A stretch of 7,835 nt of DNA from Cyanobacteriota bacterium (lineage in GTDB: Bacteria > Cyanobacteriota > Cyanobacteriia > Phormidesmidales > Phormidesmidaceae), in NCBI GenBank assembly GCA_027592485.1, contig JAQCKL010000199.1:1-7835 (forward strand), read 5' to 3'. The notes below the pieces were generated by a model. The model was not told the origin of the DNA. It ran no database searches and worked only from the letters and a program-made list of their open reading frames with translations. Every line of letters begins with the position of its first letter. Positions within the stretch are counted from its first letter, which is position 1. Positions 7,054-7,835 of this stretch are shown here, in pieces. The position numbers and the translations under genes were made by a program.

Positions 7054-7835
7054 CTACTCCGGTGTCGCGGTCTCAACAGCGAGATGGTCAGGAACCGTAC
7101 AGCAATTGGATAGGGGTTGATCGGCAATGTCTGCTAGGCCAATGGATTCAAGTAGGTGACCCCAATGGGCCGCCAGGTCAGCATCGTCGTGATCGGTACG
7201 GCGCAATCCGGCCAGGGTGGTTAGGAGGTCATACCAAACCCCCGCTTCCCCTAGCATTGCGGCTCGCTCTAGGGTGGCGGCCTTCAGGGAACTGCCGGAA
7301 TCTGGGTTTGCGGTCGTGCCAATGTCCTCTGGCCCATGATCCAGAGGGGCAACGGCTGCTAGCGAGGCCGGGGTAGGGTGCCCTGGGTGGTCTGGATCAA
7401 TTAAGGGGGCGACCCGTTGGACCGTAAAACCCACATACAGGTTTCTAGCGGCATCATCGCGATCGCACTGAATTATAAAAATCAGATCCCGCCATTCCCC
7501 GATCGCTAACGGCTCAAAGGCCGTCCCCTCTAAGGGAATCCCAACAATGCCCCTAGGCACATCGGTGTAGGTTATGAGGGTTTTTTGGATGGGAATGCCA
7601 TCTTCGCCCACCACTTCAGCCCGCAATTCCCCAGGGCGGTTGGGGGTTAGGTCATAGGGTAAGTACACCCACAGGGTCGGGTAAGGTTCTAGGGTGCTGC
7701 CGTAGAGCGTATCAGCCCCGTGGGTGATCCCCTCAATCAGAGATTGGGTGCGGGTATTGTAAGCCGGGGTGAGGGCGGTCAGGGTGGGGGCAGAGGCTTC
7801 GAGTATGGCGGGACATCCCTCGTCCCTACTGCTCC
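7054..7835 (-). CDS. DUF928 family protein, 5' end outside the window
   Basis: Reading in from the right edge, 259 codons are open to the TAG at 7056-7054. An internal GTG at 7668 looks like a start, but the frame runs on upstream with clear family sequence (DEGCPA, LTALTPAYNTRT, then GSTLEPYPTLWVYLPYDL), so the true start lies beyond 7835. The pattern fits DUF928, a cyanobacterial family of unknown function: a conserved Cys near the start, a hydrophobic WVYLPYDL strand, a beta-rich middle (IGEWRDLIFIIQCDRD) and a helical tail (LERAAMLGEAGVWYDLLTTLAGLRR, about 7252-7178, then HLLESIGLADIADQPL). The end adds ~20 residues with a CC pair. Members usually have a signal peptide, which would be outside this window. 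The stop is 10 bases from the TPS-CHAT ATG, so the two are almost certainly cotranscribed. I infer an export or envelope role linked to that passenger; the sequence does not show what. Confidence 0.85.
   Translation of the reverse strand, partial: SSRDEGCPAILEASAPTLTALTPAYNTRTQSLIEGITHGADTLYGSTLEPYPTLWVYLPYDLTPNRPGELRAEVVGEDGIPIQKTLITYTDVPRGIVGIPLEGTAFEPLAIGEWRDLIFIIQCDRDDAARNLYVGFTVQRVAPLIDPDHPGHPTPASLAAVAPLDHGPEDIGTTANPDSGSSLKAATLERAAMLGEAGVWYDLLTTLAGLRRTDHDDADLAAHWGHLLESIGLADIADQPLSNCCTVPDHLAVETATPE
7057..7060 (-). promoter_or_regulatory. GGAG ribosome-binding candidate for TPS-CHAT, inside the DUF928 stop region
   Basis: GGAG (7060-7057 on the minus strand) overlaps the last sense codon of DUF928 (GAG, then TAG) and lies 13 bases before the ATG at 7043. 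That spacing is longer than the usual 5-9 bases, so recognition may be weak, or translation may be coupled to termination of the DUF928 frame. Confidence 0.4.

Noticed and set aside
7666..7668. GTG at 7668 as the start of the DUF928 gene
   Set aside because: The frame is open for another 55 codons and carries the conserved DUF928 N-terminal half (GCPA, LTAL, YPTLWVYLPY), so this Val is internal.
1..7835. CRISPR arrays, tRNA/rRNA genes, transposases or att sites
   Set aside because: No regularly spaced repeats, cloverleaf-like sequence, transposase frame or terminal inverted repeats were seen.

Overview
The window is a chromosomal stretch from a cyanobacterium. The octamer GCGATCGC (HIP1), a known cyanobacterial signature, occurs eight times by my reading (starts near 1686, 1992, 2115, 2196, 2421, 2940, 4762 and 7459), where about 0.1 would be expected by chance. 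The gene content agrees: a DUF928 protein, a two-partner-secretion (TPS) passenger ending in a CHAT protease domain, and a TPR protein ending in a CD225/dispanin membrane domain are all family types common in cyanobacteria. I cannot name the genus.

Layout, left to right. Positions 1-209 (minus) hold the 5' end of a secreted, proline-rich protein cut by the window edge, most likely an outer-membrane TpsB transporter (ShlB/FhaC/HecB family). It has a leader promoter with a perfect TATAAT. Positions 345-1625 (minus) encode a complete aromatic amino acid permease (TyrP/Mtr, HAAAP family). A 270-bp divergent spacer follows, with a small hairpin and a possible REP-like element. Positions 1896-3074 (plus) encode a five-TPR protein with a membrane-embedded CD225 C-terminus. 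It converges on the main gene with only 63 bp between the stop codons. Positions 3138-7043 (minus) encode the 1301-residue passenger: signal peptide, TPS domain, long glycine-rich beta-helix, then a CHAT caspase-like protease with an intact His/Cys pair. Ten bases upstream of it, running off the right edge (7054-7835, minus), is a DUF928 gene.

Working model (inference): DUF928 and the passenger form one transcription unit. The passenger crosses the inner membrane by Sec and is threaded through the outer membrane by a TpsB, plausibly the gene starting at 209. The result is a surface-displayed or released caspase/separase-like protease. The permease and the TPR-CD225 gene between the two halves look like unrelated neighbours, although a TPR protein next to a CHAT passenger that has no TPRs of its own deserves a look. 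I see no tRNA, rRNA, CRISPR array, insertion sequence or phage gene.
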